64,000 bases of DNA from Linanthus parryae (Eukaryota > Streptophyta > Magnoliopsida > Ericales > Polemoniaceae), in assembly GCA_023055425.1 (NCBI GenBank), contig JALGPY010000007.1:85399136-85463135 (forward strand), in the 5' to 3' direction. Each line of letters begins with the position of its first letter. Position 1 is the stretch's first letter. The notes under the pieces are model-generated. The model was not told the origin of the DNA. It saw only the letters and a list, made by a program, of their open reading frames with translations, and did not search any database. This document shows positions 9,593 through 21,553 of the stretch, piece by piece. The position numbers were made by a program, and so were the translations under genes.

Positions 9593-10768
9593 TTGAAGTT
9601 TAATTTACTTAGTGTATCTCAGCTTTATGATAATGGTAACAAAGTTGTCTTTGATAAAGAAAAGTGTGTGGTGCAAAATGAGAAATCAGGAGATTGCATT
9701 CTCACAGCCTCTAGATCAAATAATGTTTATACTTTTCAGACTAAGAAAGTTGCAGGTGAAAGTTTGAAGTGCCCCAAGGCCTTGAAAGAAGACTCAAATC
9801 TTTGGCATAGGAGACTTGGTCATATCAGTTTGCATACTCTGAACAAATTGATTTCCAAAGACTTGGTAAGAGGATTGCCATCCTCCAAGTTCAAAGAAGA
9901 TGAGTTATGCAAAGCCTGTGCAAAAGGAAAGTAGACCAGAATCTCCTTCAATCCAAAGAAGTTTGTAAGTACAACTAGACCTATTGAATTACTTCATATG
10001 GATCTCTGTGGTCCTAGGAGGACTCCTACTCCAAAATGTAAAAGGTATATGCTAGTTGTTGTAGATGATTTCTCTAGATACACTTGGGTTATGTTTCTTA
10101 AAGAAAAAATTGAAGCTCTCTCTGAATTTTCAAAGCTTTGCAGAGAACTTCAAAACTTGAAAAACCTACCTATAGCTTCAATCAGAAGTGATCATGGTAG
10201 AGAATTTGATCAATTAGAGTTTGATCTATTCTGTGATAAGCATGGTATTTCTCATAGATTTTATTCTCCAAGAACTCCTCAACAAAATGGTGTTTTTGAA
10301 AGAAAGAACAGGACTCTGGAACATATGTCAAGGACAATGCTTCTTGAGAACAAGTTGCCAAAACACTACTGGGCAGAAGCTGTCAATACATCAAACTATA
10401 TTTTGAATATGTTCTTGATCAGACCCATTCTAAAAAAGACCCCCTATGAATTATTCAAAGGGAGGAAGCCAAACATCTCTTACTTCAAACCCTTTGGATT
10501 CACTCGTTTTATTAACAATGGAAAAGACAATCTTGGTAAGTTTGATGCAAGAAGTGATAAAGGTATATTTCTTGGTTACTCTCTGAATAGAAAAGCTTAT
10601 AGAGTGTACAATAAAAAAATTAAACTGGTTGAAGAGAGCATTCATGTTATTTTTGATGAAAGCTATGATGGTTCTTTGTGTGAAAGTTTTGCAGATTTGA
10701 ATTTTAACAAGCATGAATCAGAGGAAGAGACTGAGAATCCACCTGGATTCAAGAAAGGCTCAGAATAA
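9593..10768 (+). pseudogene. SIRE-A integrase
   Basis: The GAG-pre-integrase zinc-binding region is visible as LWHRRLGHIS ... LCKAC. The catalytic core has Asp in MDLCGP, Asp in SIRSDHGREF and Glu in QQNGVFERKN, with 35 residues between the last two, so the DD35E triad is intact. A TAG at 9932-9934 interrupts the frame between the zinc-binding and catalytic parts. The frame ends at 10766-10768 in the linker to RT. Confidence 0.88.
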
Positions 10769-11900
10769 AATAGAAGACATTTTTATGACCTTCAAAACAG
10801 TTCTCAAGGCCTTGAAAATATAGCTCAAAGCCTTGAAAAAGATGATCAGAAGGATTCAAGTGACAAAGCTACTACTTCAAAACCAGAGAAGATCTATGGT
10901 GATCCTGAACCATGGTCTCCAAGGAAGAGATTTAACTATCTCTCATCTCATCCAGCTGATAATATCATATCAGATCCAACCACTGGTACACAAACTAGAT
11001 CACAGTTGAAGAACTTATATGCTTTTAATGCTTTTATTTCTCTTGTCGAACCAAAAACTGTGAAGGAAGCTTTGCAAGAAGCAGACTGGATTATTTCTAT
11101 GCAAAGTGAGCTCAATGAGTTTGAGAGGAATAAGGTTTGGAACCTAGTTACTGCACCAACAAACCAGTCTGTCATTGGTACCAGATGGGTATTCAGAAAC
11201 AAGTTGGATGAAAGTGGCAATGTGATCAGAAACAAATCAAGGTTAGTTGCTCAAGGTTACAATCAAGAAGAAGGTATGGATTATGAAGAAACCTTTGCTC
11301 CAGTTCCAGGTTAGAAGCAATTAGAAATTTACTTGCATTTTCATCCTGAAAGAACATGAAACTCCTTCAAATGGATGTAAAATGTTCTTTCTTTAATGGT
11401 TATTTACAAGAAGAAGTTTATGTTGCACAACCTCCTGGTTTTGAAAATGACAAATTTCCAGATCATGTTTACAAACTTGACAAAGCTCTTTATGGTTTGA
11501 AACAAGCTCCAAGGGCTTGGTATGAAAGACTATCAAAGTTTCTACTTGAATATGATTTCAAAAGGGGTTTAGTAGACAATACTCTTTTCATCAAGACTCA
11601 CGAGAAAGATTTACTTGTTGTCCAGATATATGTTGATGATATACTGTTTGGAGCTACTAATGATCAATTGTGCAGAGAATTCTCAAGTCTTATGAGTAGG
11701 GAGTTTGAAATGAGCATGATGGGAGAATTAAACTTCTTCCTAGGACTTCAAATACATCAATTGAAGAAGGGTATTTTTCTGAATCAAAGCAAGTATTCAA
11801 GAGACTTGTTGAATAAATACAACATGGCTGAATGCAAGGAAGCTAAGACCCCAATGAGCTCCACTCTATCCTTAGACAAGGATGAATCTGGTAAGAGTGT
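10769..11900 (+). pseudogene. SIRE-A reverse transcriptase
   Basis: A linker with two palindrome-type repeats (10797-10845) leads into RT. The N-terminal part reads VWNLV, TRWVFRNK, LVAQGYNQEEG, DYEETFAPV up to a stop at 11312-11314. A frame change follows, and homology resumes at 11356 with KLLQMDVKCSFFNGYLQEEVY and the catalytic IYVDDILFGA near 11627-11656. The RT chemistry motif is intact but the frame is broken at least once. Confidence 0.88.
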
Positions 11901-12563
11901 CAATGTTATAGAGTATAGAGGCATGATTGGATCATTACTCTATCTGACAACAAGCAGACTGGATATCATGTTTAGTGTATGCATGTGTGCTAGGTTTCAA
12001 GCTGATCCAAAAGAATCACACTTAACTGCTGTGAAGAGAATATTCAGATATCTCAGTGGTACCAAAGACTTAGGGCTTTGGTATCCAAGACATTCTAACT
12101 TTTCTTTAAGTGGTTTTTCAGATGCTGACTTTGCAGGCTACAAAGTTGATAGAAAAAGCACTTCTGGAACCTGTCAATTCATTGGGTCATCTTTGATTAG
12201 CTGGCAGTTGCTCTATCAACAGCTGAAGCTGAATATATAGCTGCAGGAGCATGTTGCTCACAAGTACTATGGATTGCTCAACAGCTAAGAGACCTGGGAT
12301 TTGACTTCAGAGGCATACCTATTAAGTGTGACAACACTAGTGCAATTTCAATTACAAAGAATCCAATACAACACTCAAGAACCAAGCACATTGATGTCAG
12401 ACACCACTTCATCAGAGATCATGCTGAGAAAGGTGATATTGTTCTTGAATTTGTTGCTACTAATATGCAAATTTTAGATATCTTCACCAAACCATTAGCA
12501 GATGAGAGATTCTCAGCTCTAAGATTGGAATTGGAAATGCTAAATAAGACTGCATTGGTTTAG
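11901..12563 (+). pseudogene. SIRE-A RNase H and pol terminus
   Basis: The Copia RNase H begins with the Asp in SDADFAGYK and continues to SLISWQ. Comparison with SIRE-B shows that about 20 bp (around the SKKQN codons) are missing near 12204, which shifts the frame. Homology then resumes with AEAEYIAAGACCSQVLWI, DNTSAISITKNP, RTKHIDVRHHFIRDH and ends at TAG 12561-12563, just before GGGGGAG. Confidence 0.85.
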
Positions 12564-13017
12564 GGGGAGCTTAAGGTAAGAAAGGTAAGTTATTTGTGTT
12601 TACAAAGGTTTGAGTTCAAAGCCCTTAAAATCATTTCAAAGCTTTGATCTTTTATCTGTTGCAGTGTTACAGTATTTCAAGGCCTTGAAAGCCTTTTCAA
12701 AACCTTGAAAATGAATCTGTTACACTAATAGTCAATAAACTTGGATCATTCTATACTGGGTGATATCTCTGTAGATATTTGCCTAATATAACCCCTACCT
12801 TTTTAAAAAAAAATATATATTTTAGCCAAAAATAGTATTAGTATATTCTTTTTCCAACGGCATAATAGTTTGAAATTTTTTTGATCTTTGCAAATCTTTT
12901 TAGAATCAGAGAAATACTAGTTTCCTTTTGAAACTCAAACTATTTCAGTATTTATCATCTTCTCTTCTCATTCATTCCGTATCATTACATCTCTCTCTTT
13001 TCTTCTCCCTAACCTTA
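12564..13017 (+). other. SIRE-A spacer between pol and the 3' ORF
   Basis: No coding sequence is seen. It carries the perfect palindrome TTTCAAGGCCTTGAAA at 12675-12690 with degenerate copies on both sides, and an A/T-rich block at about 12800-12850. A pyrimidine-rich leader (CATCTCTCTCTTTTCTTC) precedes the next ORF. Confidence 0.6.
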
Positions 13018-14548
13018 ATGAGCACAAGAAGAGCCTCAGATCGAATCAAGATGGCTGGTGGTTCAAAACCTGTCTCAGAGAAGAAGAGAAAAACAGCAGT
13101 GGAAGAGGTTCAAGAAGTCAGTGGAGACTCTAGCTCCAGAAATCCTAGTGCAGAAGCAGTTCAAGATCTTCCTCCACCAAAGAAGAAGATCAAGAAGGCT
13201 ACAACCTCCTCTTTAGAGAAGCAGAAGAAGCAGAAGGCCATTACAGGAAAGCAACCAGAAAAAGAGCCTACCAGTTTAAAGAAGGTGAAGAAGAAGGCAA
13301 CTCAGGCAGAAAAAGGGAAAGGGAAGGTGACTGAAGCACAACCAGAAGGTCAATTGGAGAAGGCTTTGCAGATCTATTCTCAAGTATCAACAAAGAACAC
13401 AGCTCCAGATGAGACATGTTTTTTCTAAAACATCTCTAAAGGTAAGTGTTTAGATGGTTTTGCTTCAAGGTCTATTGGTTTCTGCAGTTTGGTTAATAAG
13501 TATGTGTTGGAACACATGAAACTCTTTGTGGTGTATGCTAAATCCTAGGGATATTGCCTATCGCAGACTCACTAGACTCTTCTATCTGAACCTCACCCAA
13601 GTAAAGAGATCTGCACACTTAGTGATCACATCTAAAGTTGCTGGGATAACAATTGAACTTGATTACTCTGAGTTTGCCAGTGTGTTAAGTTGTCCAAAGA
13701 GGTATGACACTAGCAACCATCCTCCAAAGTCAGAAACTTTGAAGCTAGCCAAAGAAGAATTCTTTCTTCCAAATGTCTCAACCACAGCCAAAGAATTAAC
13801 ACACTCTATGTTAAATGTTGAAGCCAAAGTTCTTCATACTATTCTAGTAAGATGTGTCTTTCCTAGAGAGAACTCAAGAGATTTGGTGACTGAGAGAATG
13901 CTGCACATCATGTACCTGATTATGCATGGCTATGAGATTGATCTCCCAAAACTAGTCATTGAACACATGCGCTTCAGCTTAACCAGTAAGAGAGTTCACC
14001 CTCTGCCATATGCAAACCTCCTTACCATGTTATTTGAGCACTTTGAGATCCCTTTTACTGGATAAGATTCAATCACATCTGGTTTTGAGGAACTCAATGA
14101 GAAAGCCTTTGAGAAGAGTTGTGAAAACCAAGGAGAAAGTTTGGAAACTTTACTCAGATCTTACTGAATCAGAACTAGGTATAAATAGGTTTTCTAAGCC
14201 CAAGACCTTGACCCCCACTTCAAGCCAGACCTCTCAGCCTACAGACAATCAAATACATGATGGTTTGGAATTGAACATGGAGTATATCAAAGCTACTGTT
14301 TTTGGACTAGAAAATGATATGGGACAAGTCAAGTATATGCTGGAAATTATCTTCAGAAGCATGACCTTGCTTGATGTTCCTGAGGAGCCTGAAGGAAAAA
14401 ATACAGGAGAATCATAAAGGAATTGCCTAGTGAGCATTCAGAACAGGAAGAAGTTGCAGAGGAACAGGAGGAGCAAGACAAGACTGATGAAGAAGACAAT
14501 GAGAAAGAGGAAGGAGATCAGGAGGAAGATGAAGATCAAAACCCTTAA
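13018..14548 (+). pseudogene. SIRE-A additional 3' ORF (historically env-like)
   Basis: Start ATGAGCACAAGAAGAGCC. The N-terminal part is Lys/Pro-rich with clusters such as KKKIKKA and KKVKKKA, nuclear-localisation-like. After a stop at 13426-13428 and a frame change, a globular middle part (13526-14062) reads RLTRLFYLNLTQ, VAGITIELDYSEF, LSCPKRYD, ILVRCVFPRENS, HIMYLIMHGYEIDLPKLVIEHM. I think this resembles the plant retrotransposon-associated domain listed as putative plant transposon protein, but could not check. The C-terminus is very acidic (EEQEEQDKTDEED) and ends at 14546-14548. No clear membrane segment supports the old envelope label. SIRE-B carries a homologue at 52850. Confidence 0.7.
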
Positions 14549-14850
14549 TCTTGCCTATTCTTTCTTCCATATTCTCACTGCTTCATTTCTTTAAATTTTC
14601 AAAATTTTTCAGACACTTGATCCAACATCTTCTATCTTTTAGATGAAATTCAAAAAGGGGGAGAAATATTCTAGGTTTTCAGTTTAGGATCTTAGGTTTA
14701 TTTGTTGTTATCTGCCGAACTTTTTAGGTGTTTTTGTTGGTATTTAAATAATTTGGATCTTTTTGGAATAACTATGTCTTTAAATTGCAGACTAATCAAT
14801 TTATTTTGCAGAGACTAAGGATCAAACAAAATTTGGTTTTGTCTTTCATC
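14549..14850 (+). other. SIRE-A 3' untranslated region
   Basis: This is AT-rich sequence between the end of the 3' ORF and the PPT, with AAAAAGGGGGAGAAA at about 14652-14666 as a possible second polypurine tract. No gene is seen. Confidence 0.6.
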
Positions 14851-14860
14851 GAGGGGGAGA
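14851..14860 (+). other. Polypurine tract of SIRE-A
   Basis: GAGGGGGAGA lies one base before the 3' LTR. The same tract precedes the SIRE-B 3' LTR (55019-55028). Confidence 0.88.
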
Positions 14861-14861
14861 T

Positions 14862-16168
14862 TGAAAGCTTAGGTTGTTCAAGGCTTGAAAGAGCTTGACT
14901 ATTTCAAGGCCTTGAAACAACTTTCAAAGCCTTAAATCAGCTTCAAAGGCTTCAAAATAGTGTTAGCTATTTTCAAGGCCTTGAAACTGGATTCAAAGCC
15001 TTGAAACTGTTAAACCTGAAAGCAAATTCTCAGGGGGAGTTTTTCTATTAACTCTCTGATCTACTTTATCATATCTTTTGCATATGTTTGATTATCTGTT
15101 GTTATATGATGAAAGACAAATTGTTAAACATGTTTTTAATGGTACTATATCAACTGTTTGACCATGATAATGCAGGAAATATTTGTTTCTAAGTTTGCAG
15201 GATTGTTTCCTAAACTGGATTGCTGCAGATTTGGAAACACTTGAGGACTTTGATCCTTTTATCAATCAGATGTGTTTGACAGCTTCTCATGATGGTTAAA
15301 TGAAGGATTACAACAATATCTCAGAAGATTACAATCATTCAACCGTTGGAGAAGATCTCAACATAGTCAAACTCTGTTACCTACAAAGTAGGAAGGTTGT
15401 TGGTGAAAATCTGGAGAGATTTGCAGAGCTATTTGAAGTATTTAAAGAGCTCAAATTAGAAGCAACAACAACACAATTCTCAACGGGCAAATACAGAGAA
15501 AGCATTCTTGATTGAAAAGAATCAAAGAAGTTGTTCATCTCTTCCAATCCATACACATAAGTTTATGCATTTCACTGTAGTTTTCTACTCTTAAGTGATC
15601 TTCTGTATAGAGCTATATTGGTAGATCATTTGTGTATTCTAAATTCATTCTCAAGGATTGTTCAAGGTGAACAATAGAGAATTCTTAGTTAATCAGTTAG
15701 CTAGAGCAGGTACTAGACAGGTTAGGAAAAACAACAAGCTGTAACAGAGTAAGGGAACTCTCTGTGCTTGAGTTCTAGGGCTTAGCTTTTGATTAATAAG
15801 AACTGAGTTGAAAATCCTGCAGGATCTAATACCTGAGGTAGAGACGTAGGTCCAAGTGGACTGAACTCTTTAAATGACTTGTCTTGTGCATTTTCAGTTC
15901 ATCTACTTTCATAGCTTTTGCAGCATACAAAACCTGATTATTTTTCAAGGGTTTGAACTTGCTTTCAAGGCCTTGAAAAGGGCTTACTTGTTCTAAAAAC
16001 TTTCTGCTACATTCAAAGGCTTGAATCTGTGTTCAAGGCCTTGAACTTTATTATCTACACTAGTTCTTCTACTTGTTAGCTGGTTTTGCAAAAAGTTGGC
16101 ATACTTTATTCAACCCCCCTTCTAGGGAGTATCTTACTTGGTTATACATCTGCATACTCACACTTTCA
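14862..16168 (+). repeat. SIRE-A 3' LTR
   Basis: This 1307-bp LTR runs TGAAAGC...ACTTTCA. It differs from the 5' LTR by scattered substitutions and by lacking one copy of the 20-bp duplication. Palindromes lie at 14902-14917, 14971-14986, 15963-15978 and 16031-16046. Confidence 0.92.
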
Positions 16169-18693
16169 CAACCCAAAGAGGTAGACCATCTTGGGACATA
16201 TCCAATCCAAGAGATAACATTCTCATCGATAGGAATCGAGTCCAGAAATTCATTTTAGTAATTAGTTGATACGGGGAGTGACCATATCCAATCCACAACC
16301 GATTTCTCATAATGTGCAAAAACACTACCATAACCATAACTCAATCACAGGAGGTTCGCATCATAGCTCCTCATAGCCATATCATAACCAATCTCAATAA
16401 AATCTCAAAACAGTAACCAATCATAATATGTTAGAAATGTATCGTATCAGGGATATGGCAGAAACACACACATAACGGCTTTCCACTTTACGTAATTACG
16501 ACTTTTCTTCCAAGATATCAGAAGATTTAAATCGGGAGCTCCAAGAAAAGCCGGTGTGGCAATTAACATAATAATCGATGTATGATTGAGAGATATTCAG
16601 ATTTGACCAATAAGTGAGCGGTATGCTACTATTGATAATAGTGGCTCGTGAACTAGGTAATCACGGCCTAATTTGGTAGTCGTGATTGGGACAGTACTTT
16701 CTCATTTCACAATTTAGTTTGGATATTCTTCTTTCAGATTCTTATTTTGGATTATCATTTTTTCATACGATACTTCAAAGTAGAACATTTCGAAAGCAAA
16801 TGAGGAATTCAAATAAAGCAGGTAGTATTTCACAATTAACGCATACGATACACGAACGAATGAAAGACACACAACGCTAGGCATATTAACTTACCTCATG
16901 TTGAAACGACAAATAGCTCGAATGTTCCTCATGGATAGATGTAGCCCTCATTAACTCGTCGCCGACACGTCTATACCTCCTAATCAATACACCAATACAT
17001 GTCGGGCTACTTATTATTATCGTACCAGTAATTATTATTCTTGCACAAATCGCTTAGCTAGGTGATTTAGTAATGAAGACTCTTTTACCTAGTCATAAAC
17101 TTGTATTTAATTTATACTTTCATATTCAAATAAAAATATTTTGGAGACTTATATTAAGTGAATAAGTGATTATAGTTAGTAAAGAAACATTTGTTAACAA
17201 TTCGGAAACAAAAACTGCAATTCGTATTTTTCAGTCGATATAACTGATATTAAAAGACACTTACCTCTCCCCATAATTTTAGAAAATACATTCAGCACCC
17301 CCACATGTTTTTTGTCAAACTAATATGATGCACTTATGCCCTTAGGTAAATTACACCTAGCTCCCCCCAAATTTTTATATCATTCATAAACCACCCCAAG
17401 TTTAATGTAATGACACTTTATTAACTAACAAGTGTTTAGGTAAAAGTCACATGCAACCCCTAATTTTAATGCAATGACACCTTATTAACTAACAAGATTT
17501 TTGGTAAAAGTCATATGCAACCGCTAATTTTAATGTAATGAAACTTTATTAGTTAACATGAATTTTGATAAAAGTCATATGCAAAGCCCTTTTAGTTATG
17601 CTTAAAGACAACATGCACCCCCTCCACTCACAATCCATATTAATTAAAAGACAATATATCCCCCAAAAGTTTCCAACAAGGACACTAACTTCCCTAATGT
17701 GTCTTACACCTAAATTTTTTAAAAGACATTTTAACCCCCCCAATTTTCGAAACAACACTCTTTTCCTTACACCTAGTATATGAAAAAGACACTTTCACCC
17801 CCTTACATGAACTATCAAATTGTTCAATCTAAACGTGGATTCAAGTCTCAAGTTATGATATTGATTAACTAAAATATAAAATTAGGTGATTTAGAGTTTA
17901 CCAAGCTAAAAACAGTGAAAAACGGTCGAGAAGTGAGGCCGTTCAAGTTTGTCGTCGATGGTGGTCGTGGTGGAGTTCCTCGCCTGTGACTTCGGTGACC
18001 TTGGCTGCGCTTGAGTGGCTCTATGGGGGTCCTTGGAGGTTCAGGAGCACAGAGGAACAACCGGTGAGGGATGCGTATCACCAGTGGCTCGGAGGTGGAG
18101 CTTGTTGCCGCCGTTAATGGTGGCGGTGGTGGTGTGGGTCGCGGCCTATGCCGTCGGTGTTTCCTTCTCGTCTCGGTAGAGGTAGATAGAGAGGTTAAGG
18201 TAGGTGGAGATAATGAGCATGTTGTGACTTGGAAAAAAACAAGAGGAATGGTGGTGGGTGTGGTGTTGCCATGGGTGGTGATGGAGGGTTGGTGATGGTG
18301 ATGTTTGTTGTCGTTGGTCTTAGGTTAAATAGGAAGGTAGCGGAGAATTATGGGGATGAATCTTATTGTGAGGAGGGTTACGTGGGAGAAATGAGAAGGC
18401 GGGATGAACTACCCATGTGAGGGGTTTACGTGGAGGGACGAGGAGAAAAACAAGTGGAATGTTGAGTTTCTCCTGGAGGTGTACGTGGAGGGTGGAAAAA
18501 GAGTTGGGTGAAAATAATTGCATCCTTTAACTTGAATAAAAGACAATTACAACTCAATATTTTACCCCCGAACTAATATTTAGATAACTAGTTTATCTTT
18601 TCTGAAACTAAAACTACCTCCCGCTTGTCATATGATTCTAAATTTTACGAATAGACATCAAATTATCTAGTATAATAAAAATGGGGTATTACA
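16169..18693 (-). repeat. E1 3' LTR, proximal part
   Basis: The LTR resumes after SIRE-A and ends GGTATTACA. It matches 28631-30765 with scattered substitutions and small indels (one mismatch in the 60 bp at 18361-18420). It contains a 64-bp triplicate (17397-17588), a series of C-runs spaced through 17270-17810, and a GC-rich block at about 17930-18520. Short frames in the GC-rich block exist in both LTR copies but have no supporting features. Confidence 0.87.
17397..17588. repeat. Three ~64-bp tandem repeats in the E1 LTR
   Basis: Each unit contains TTTAATGTAATGACACTTTATTA followed by AACAAG, GGTAAAAGTCAYATGCAA and a C-rich end. Units start near 17397, 17461 and 17524. The same triplicate is at 29451-29640 in the other LTR. 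Confidence 0.8.
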
Positions 18694-19113
18694 TTTTCCC
18701 CCCTTATAGAGAGCTTCGTCCCCGAAGCTATAACTATGATATGCTAAGGGGCCTATATAGATCTAAGAACGCGTCTGAATTACGATACCAACAAAGTCTC
18801 AAAAGGTCTTAGAAGGGTTCTAAGTCCACGTGCAACACAAATCGGTTCGACAAAATAAACAAGTAATAATGAACACTAAAATTCCAAGTACCTCATATTA
18901 AATAGCTCTTTCAGTCAACGGTTATCAATCCATCTTACCTAAAGGATATAAGGTAGAATAGGGACAATATAACCCTGTCACCCCGACCTGTTCATTTTTA
19001 TTACCGGTTCTACTTGTCCTATATCAATTTTAATTTTGAAAAATATTTTTGGTCTTAGTTTAGTGTAAATCAAAGGGTCGTACTAACTTAGAACCGCCGG
19101 CTCTGGTACCATC
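18694..19113 (-). other. E1 internal region with PPT and primer binding site
   Basis: Only 420 bp separate the E1 LTRs. On the minus strand the primer site TGGTACCAGAGC (19100-19111) follows the 5' LTR after 2 bp. It is the initiator tRNA-Met type with one change. The PPT AAGGGGGGAAAA (18694-18705) abuts the 3' LTR and is preceded by GACGAAGCTCTCTAT, which resembles the pol tail and PPT zone of Tekay-type elements. No gag or pol motif is present. Confidence 0.85.
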
Positions 19114-20108
19114 TGCAACACCCCCCATGTCACACGGCCGGCTGGGCCGCATGATTTGGTAGAGATGCCTCCGCCCGAGGTGATGAACCCCATTGGAAAC
19201 GGATAAGAATCGTCGGTTCACAGTTAGTACAATCATCCTATATCCAAATATAAATTATTATACATTCATAAAACCAGTGACATTGTCTGAATAAATACAA
19301 TAATTTAAAAAAGAATGGAAAATGATATGTGAAGTACTGCGCAGCTTATTACTCTAGCTAGCGGCGTCGTGAACGTTCCCAACCTTGAGTTATGACCTGC
19401 GGTTTTAAAATAGCAAAAGTTGACGCAGTTTTACAGAAAATGATCTGCAAACGGCTGAGTAAGCTAACACCCATAGCACGTAAACAGATTATGAGGCATA
19501 TGACAGGAATGACCAGTTCGCTAATAATAAATATCAAATATTTGCGAAAAAGCGTTCAAGTTGATTAGATGTGTCAAACTTCGTAACTCAAATTTCGCAT
19601 TCCAACCCAATGATGTGGTCCATCTTGGGGAATCACTGTTAACAAGATATATTCAATATTTCGTATTCAAACCCAAAGACGTGGGCTATCTTGGGACATC
19701 ACTTTTAAAAGAACTTCTCAATATTACACAACTTTAGATCTCAAGAGATAACATTCTCATCAATAGAAATCGAGTCCAGAAATTCATTTTAGTAATTAGT
19801 TGATACGGGGAGTGACCATATCCAATCCACAACCGCTTTCTCATAATGTGAAAAAACACTACCATAACCATTACTCAATCACAGGAGGTTCGCATCATAG
19901 CACCTAATAACCATATCATAACCAATCTCAATAAAATCTCATAACAGTAACCAATCACAATATGTCAAAAATGTATCGTTTCAGGGATATGGCACAAACC
20001 CACGCACAACGCTTTCCACTTTACGTAATTACGACTTTTCTTCCAAGATATCATAAGATATAAATCGGGAGCTCCAAGAAAGCCGGTGTGGAAATTAACA
20101 TAATAATC
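19114..20108 (-). repeat. E1 5' LTR, distal part
   Basis: It begins TGCAACACC next to the primer site and is interrupted at 20108 by Angela-A. It parallels 5574-6137 and 16169-16580. No gene is seen. Confidence 0.87.
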
Positions 20109-21539
20109 TGTAGGGTTTTGATTCATGGATCGCGCAAACGGAAGCATAATCAAATAAACAACCATGCAAAACCCTCCAAGGATCACAAGTCTAGATGCAT
20201 AACGATAGTGAAGGTAAGAAATCATAAACACACCTTTGGGTTCTCCTTGATGACTTCAAACGCGAATAGTGTCACGTTCTCTATAGTTGATCCACGCCTA
20301 GAGTTGTTCCTAGATCTCCAATCACCTTGGTGCTAGCCCGGATTGAAAGGAGGGTGAAGAAATCACGCAAAACGAGACACCAAAAAGGGGTTCGGCACCC
20401 TTTGTGGCGTCGGGGACAAGGGGCGGCGGCAATAGGGGGCGGCGTCCCTCTTTGCTTGCTCTCTCTCTCCTTTGTTCTCTCCTACTCTTGTTATGTTCTC
20501 TCTTAGAGCATAAGTGTGTAGGGAAGGAAGGAGGAGGGTCCTTTATATAGTCCAACAACTCCTTGTCAACTACCTAAAGGACTTATTCTAGTCCTACTAG
20601 AATTCAATTTAGTCCCTTCCTTGCAAATTAGTCCCTACTAAGTTTGCAAGGGTTTGCAAAGTGATCCTTCTAATTAATTAATCTAATTAATTAATTCCAT
20701 AATCTAGTACAACTCTATATAGCGTGTGACCCCATAGGTTCTATCTAGTTGGTAGCAACTCTTTGCTAATATGGAGCGGTTTCTAGCAAAACATCCATTC
20801 TAGCCAACTAATAGAATAGTCATCTAGACAACCTTGTACAAGTAATTGTCTCATCCCTTTGCCTCCATATCCGGATTGGACACGAGACATACAAGTCACA
20901 CTCGTATATCCAATCCCTAGTTCCTCGATCCATGGAATAGCCTTATTCGTGCAAATAACATCAATATCCCATATATTGATTTATTTGAGTCTGGCCAGAC
21001 ATTCTATAAGCACTATCCTCGAGTGGCCTTGGATATTTGCTCCCGTTATGTGGGAGGGGCAAATCCTCTCTACGTCCACTACGATCTCTAAGCTTGCTTC
21101 TCATTGTATCCAGTACACGCCTTTATAACTACCCAGTTACGGTGTAGCGTTTAACGCTACCAAGATCACAATGATCCACAACTAGAATATCTAGTGACTT
21201 CAAGTCTAAGGATGACAATACCATTGTACCCGAGAAGCACTTGTGACTCAACATAACGTGTATGTAGCCTTCTCGGTAATGGGTCAATCCAGTGCAACAT
21301 TCCGTAATGCACACCTATGTGTTGGATCGTGATATCTCCATATCAATCCAACCCCATACTAGTCTATAGATGATTGTCCCATTTAATCATTATACTTGAC
21401 TAGGGATATTTAAGATAAACAACACGATTGTAAATCTAAGGACTTCATTATATTAAATATCCAATAAATAATAAATGAATTTCTAGCCAATTACAAATTC
21501 ATACTAAACTAGATTGCCTCTAGGGCATCTATTCCAACA
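20109..21539 (-). repeat. Angela-A 3' LTR
   Basis: It runs TGTAGGG...CCAACA on the plus strand (TGTTGG...CCCTACA in element sense). The TATA box is at 20541-20550. The open frames inside it are not supported as genes. Confidence 0.95.
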
Positions 21540-21550
21540 GTCTCCCACTT
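21540..21550 (-). other. Polypurine tract of Angela-A
   Basis: The minus strand reads AAGTGGGAGAC immediately before the 3' LTR start TGTTGG, the usual form for this Copia group. Confidence 0.9.
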
Positions 21551-21553
21551 GCA

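Larger units (their letters stand above)
6138..16168 (+). mobile_element. SIRE-A: SIRE/Maximus-type Copia element, full length but decayed
   Basis: The 10,031-bp element has LTRs 6138-7468 and 14862-16168, with terminal TGAAAG...CTTTCA (the first LTR begins GGAAAG). The primer site TGGTATCAGAGC is at 7471-7482 and the PPT at 14851-14860. The target duplication is CAATC (6133-6137) and CAACC (16169-16173), one mismatch. The gene order gag, protease, integrase, RT, RNase H and then a long extra 3' ORF is that of SIRE/Maximus Copia. All coding parts carry stops or frameshifts. Palindromes of the type TTTCAAGGCCTTGAAA are scattered throughout. Confidence 0.92.

Noticed and set aside
18071..18523. 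Open frames in the E1 LTR (Gly- or Pro-rich, both strands; also 30033-30577)
   Set aside because: They lie inside an LTR, overlap each other in several frames, arise from GGT/ACC-type low complexity, and show no domain or conserved start.
20322..21314. Frames repeated exactly in both Angela-A LTRs (also 27408-28400)
   Set aside because: They are identical only because the LTRs are identical; related LTRs (solo, Angela-B) do not keep them open.
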